Part shown: piece after piece, positions 61,298 to 64,000 of the stretch
Position numbering within the stretch: position 1 is the first letter of the stretch
Layout: every line of letters begins with the position of its first letter
Origin: Streptomyces albireticuli
GTDB taxonomy: Bacteria > Actinomycetota > Actinomycetes > Streptomycetales > Streptomycetaceae
NCBI RefSeq assembly: GCF_021228125.1
Contig: NZ_JAJQQS010000020.1
Coordinates: forward strand, 1 to 64,000
Reading direction: 5' to 3'
Length of the DNA: 64,000 nt
Translations under genes and position numbers: made by a program
Notes under the pieces: generated by a model
Told to the model about the DNA's origin: nothing
The model's database searches: none
Seen by the model: the letters and a program-made list of their open reading frames with translations, nothing else

Positions 61298-64000
61298 GCA
61301 CGACCACCCCTCCGGCCGCCGCCGACCCGGCCATGGCCGTCGTCGGCATGGCCTTCCGCCTTCCCGGCGGGGCCGACACCCCCGAGGCGTTCTGGCGCGT
61401 CATCCGCGACGGCACCGACTGCGTCACCCGCTTCACCGAGGAGGAACTGGCCGCCGCGGGCATCCCCGAGGAGAAGTACCGCGCCCCCGACTTCGTCGGC
61501 GCCGCCGGGATCCTGGACGACCTCGCGGGCTTCGACGCCGCGCACTTCGGCATGAGCGCCCGCGAGGCACAGCTCACCGACCCGCAGCACCGGATGTTCC
61601 TGGAGTGCGCCCAGCACGCGCTGGAGGACGCCGGCTACCCCGGCGAGCGCGACGGCACCCGGATCGGCGTCTGGGCCACCACCGGCTACCACCTGTACTC
61701 CATGGAGAACTACCTGCTCAACAACGTCCTCACCGGCGCCACCGGTGACGACTGGCTCTCCCGGATGCAGATCATGGTCGGCAACTACACCGACTTCACC
61801 GCCACCCGAGTCTCCTACCGGCTGGGCCTCACCGGACCCTCCGTCAGCGTCCAGACCGGCTGCTCCGGTTCGCTGGTCGCCGTGCAGCAGGCCGCCCAGG
61901 CGCTGCTCCTCGGCGACTGCGACGTCGCCCTCGCCGGCGCCACCGCCGTCCACGTGCCGCAGGTGCTCGGCTACCGCTACGTCAAGGGCTCCATCCTCTC
62001 CAGGAGCGGCCGGCTGCGGGCCTTCGACGCCGCCGCGGACGGCACCGTCGGCGGCACCGGCGTCGTGGCCGTCGTCCTGAAGCGCCTGGAGCGGGCGGTC
62101 GCCGACGGCGACACCATCCACGGAGTGATCCGCGGCTGGGGCGTCACCAACGACGGCGCGGGCAAGAAGGCGTACGCGGCGCCCAGCGCCGAGGGCCAGC
62201 GGGCCGCGATCCGCCGGGCCCTGGACCGGGCGGGCGTCGGCGCCGACACCATCGGCTATCTGGAGACCCACGGGACCGGCACCCTCAAGGGCGACCCCAT
62301 CGAATTCGACGCCGCCACCGCCGCGTTCCGCGAGGACACCACGCGGACCGGCTACTGCGCGCTCGGCTCGACGAAGGCCAACATCGGCCACCTCGACGTC
62401 GCCTCCGGCCTGGCCGGCCTCGTCAAGACCCTGCTGGTCCTCCGGCACGGCGTCATCCCGCCGATGGCGAACTTCAGCACCCCCAACCCCCTGCTCGACC
62501 TGGCCGGGAGCCCCTTCCACATCCCCCGCGCCGCCACCCCCTGGCCGCGGGGCGCCACCCCCCGCCGCGCGGGCCTCACCTCCCTCGGCGTCGGCGGCAC
62601 CAACGTCCACCTCGTCCTCGAAGAGGCGCCGGAACCCGCGCCCCGGACCGGCCGTACCCGGCCGCCCGGCGTGGCACTGGTCTCCGGCAGCGACGCACAG
62701 GCCCTCGCCGACGGCGCCCGCGCCCTCCGCGACCACCTGCGGCGGAACCCCGGCACGGACCTCGCCGACCTCGTCACCACCACCGCCCTCGGCCGCGTCC
62801 ACGGCCGGCACCGGCTCGCGGCCCGGGGCACGACCACCGCCGAGGTCGCCGACGCCCTCGACGCGTGGCTCACCGACCCGGCCGCCGCCCGGGCCGTCAC
62901 CGGCACGGCGCCCCGCGAGGGCGCCGCCCGCGTCGGCCTGATGTTCACCGGGCAGGCGAGCCCGTACCCCGGCATGGCCACGGCGCTGTACGAGCGGTTC
63001 CCCGCCGTGCGCGAGGTCCTCGACACCTGCGAACGCCTGTACGGCGAGCTCCACGGGGGCTCGCTCCTCGACGGGCTGCTCGGCACCGGCGCCCCGCCCG
63101 GGGACGGGGTGTGGCCCACCGACACCGCGCAGCCCGCCCTCTTCGCGCTCCAGTGCGCGACGGTCCGGCTGTGGCGCGACGCCGGACTCGTCCCGGACGC
63201 CGTCACCGGACACAGCGTCGGCGAGTACGCGGCCCTGCACGCGGCGGGCGCCCTCTCGACGGAGGACGGCCTTCGCCTCACCGCGGAGCGCGGCCGGCTG
63301 ATGCGCCGCCTCTGCGCGCCCGGCGGGATGGTCGCCGTGCCCCTGGACCGCGCCGCCGCGGCCGCGCTGGCCGCCGAGGTGCCCGGCCTGGAGCTCGCCG
63401 TCACCAACGGCGAGCGCGGCCAGGTGCTCGCCGGGCCCGTCGCCGCCGTGGAGAGGCTCCTCGCCCTGCTCGACGCGCGCGGGATCCGGGGCGAACGGCT
63501 GGCGGTGGACCGCGCCTTCCACACCGCGACGACGGACCCAGCCCTCGCACCCTTCCGGGCGGCCCTCGCCGAGGTGACCTTCCGGCCCGTGACCGTCCCC
63601 TTCGTCAGCGGGCTCGACGGGCACGTCCACGCCCCCGGCTGGACCCCGGACGCCGGCTACTGCGTACGCCAGACCCGCGAACCGGTGCGCTTCGACCTGG
63701 CGCTGCGCGCCCTCGGCGAGCGGGACCTCGCCGCCGTCGTCGAGGCGGGGCCGCACACCACGCTCAGCGGCCTGGCCCGGCGGGCCCTGCCCGGCGTACG
63801 GGCCCTCCCCACGCTGCGCCGCGGCGCCGGGGCGGAGGCGCTGTGGTCGGCGGCCGCGGAGCTGCACTGCGCGGGCGCGGACCTCGACTGGCGCCCGCTC
63901 GTCGCGGGCAGCGGGGGCCGGAGGGTCCCGCTGCCCGGCTATCGATTCCAGCACAAGCACTACTGGACGGGGCCGGAGCCGACGGCCCCGCGTACCGGAA
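61294..64000 (+). CDS. Type I polyketide synthase, KS-AT module (incomplete at window end)
   Basis: At least 902 residues are visible and the frame is open to the end of the window. The ketosynthase (about 14-440) has its active Cys190 in TGCSGS, His326 in ETHGTGT and His366 in KANIGH, so it should be active. The acyltransferase (about 545-850) has Ser641 in GHSVGEYAA and RAFH at 740-743, equivalent to HAFH, which predicts malonyl-CoA. A partial linker (LPGYRFQHKHYW) follows. TGCSGS replaces the common TACSSS. It is coupled to the exporter. Product unknown. Confidence 0.95.
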   Translation, partial: MSTTTPPAAADPAMAVVGMAFRLPGGADTPEAFWRVIRDGTDCVTRFTEEELAAAGIPEEKYRAPDFVGAAGILDDLAGFDAAHFGMSAREAQLTDPQHRMFLECAQHALEDAGYPGERDGTRIGVWATTGYHLYSMENYLLNNVLTGATGDDWLSRMQIMVGNYTDFTATRVSYRLGLTGPSVSVQTGCSGSLVAVQQAAQALLLGDCDVALAGATAVHVPQVLGYRYVKGSILSRSGRLRAFDAAADGTVGGTGVVAVVLKRLERAVADGDTIHGVIRGWGVTNDGAGKKAYAAPSAEGQRAAIRRALDRAGVGADTIGYLETHGTGTLKGDPIEFDAATAAFREDTTRTGYCALGSTKANIGHLDVASGLAGLVKTLLVLRHGVIPPMANFSTPNPLLDLAGSPFHIPRAATPWPRGATPRRAGLTSLGVGGTNVHLVLEEAPEPAPRTGRTRPPGVALVSGSDAQALADGARALRDHLRRNPGTDLADLVTTTALGRVHGRHRLAARGTTTAEVADALDAWLTDPAAARAVTGTAPREGAARVGLMFTGQASPYPGMATALYERFPAVREVLDTCERLYGELHGGSLLDGLLGTGAPPGDGVWPTDTAQPALFALQCATVRLWRDAGLVPDAVTGHSVGEYAALHAAGALSTEDGLRLTAERGRLMRRLCAPGGMVAVPLDRAAAAALAAEVPGLELAVTNGERGQVLAGPVAAVERLLALLDARGIRGERLAVDRAFHTATTDPALAPFRAALAEVTFRPVTVPFVSGLDGHVHAPGWTPDAGYCVRQTREPVRFDLALRALGERDLAAVVEAGPHTTLSGLARRALPGVRALPTLRRGAGAEALWSAAAELHCAGADLDWRPLVAGSGGRRVPLPGYRFQHKHYWTGPEPTAPRTG

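Noticed and set aside
60730..63960. 1076-codon open frame antisense to the MFS and PKS genes
   Set aside because: It is a by-product of the high GC third positions of the polyketide synthase; the sense frame has full KS and AT motifs and the antisense protein has low complexity.

Overview
The window is high-GC actinobacterial chromosome, almost certainly Streptomyces. Codon third positions are nearly all G or C, GTG and TTG starts are common, and the gene types fit the genus: an EF-Tu3-like paralog, split LigD/Ku end joining, methylmalonyl-CoA mutase with MeaB, SpoIIE-type phosphatase, arsRBOCT-type arsenic genes, a type I polyketide synthase and rare TTA codons. No rRNA, tRNA, CRISPR array or intact mobile element was seen.

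Positions 1-31 kb look like ordinary chromosome. They hold a STAND-like ATPase/TPR protein; a two-strand end-joining cluster (Ku, LigD polymerase, LigD ligase, PHP nuclease); an FAD monooxygenase; a lipase-maturation-factor membrane protein; a PAS-GAF-PP2C-HATPase regulator; and a secreted Het-C/CinY-like protein. The mutA-mutB-meaB operon follows, end-to-end with a CPA2 antiporter. After that come a lipoprotein, a GH16 hydrolase, UppP, a TVP38 protein, the EF-Tu paralog coupled to a spermidine-synthase-like gene, and several small proteins.

Positions 31-40.5 kb are rearranged. A divergent arsenic locus (arsC-trxB minus; arsR-acr3-DUF2180-arsO plus) keeps its regulator, pump and reductase intact. 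Its thioredoxin reductase is internally deleted and its ArsO-type flavoprotein is reduced to a chimera. Around it are an intact NADPH/F420-reductase-like gene, two broken relatives of it, a MoaF-like fragment, an LLM-type F420 oxidoreductase fragment and a truncated VOC gene. They lie among intact regulators (WYL, TetR), two VOC proteins, TfoX and an AlkZ-like protein.

Positions 40.5-58.5 kb are the most unusual part. Three minus-strand genes (two proteins sharing a beta-rich module, with a GT4 glycosyltransferase between them) face a plus-strand operon. That operon encodes a ribosome-inactivating-protein (RIP/N-glycosidase) homolog, a 1705-aa DUF6603 plus beta-propeller protein with two TTA codons near its start, uncharacterised proteins of 779 and 1292 aa, and a 502-aa protein with a fibre-like glycine/valine repeat tail. 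Four of the five plus-strand genes are joined by start/stop overlaps or short gaps. None has a classical signal peptide. I read this as an undescribed toxin-plus-large-assembly locus.

From 58.7 kb there is a DedA protein with a strong palindromic terminator, then the left edge of a polyketide cluster: a 74-aa LuxR-type DNA-binding protein, an MFS exporter and a KS-AT polyketide synthase that runs off the right end.
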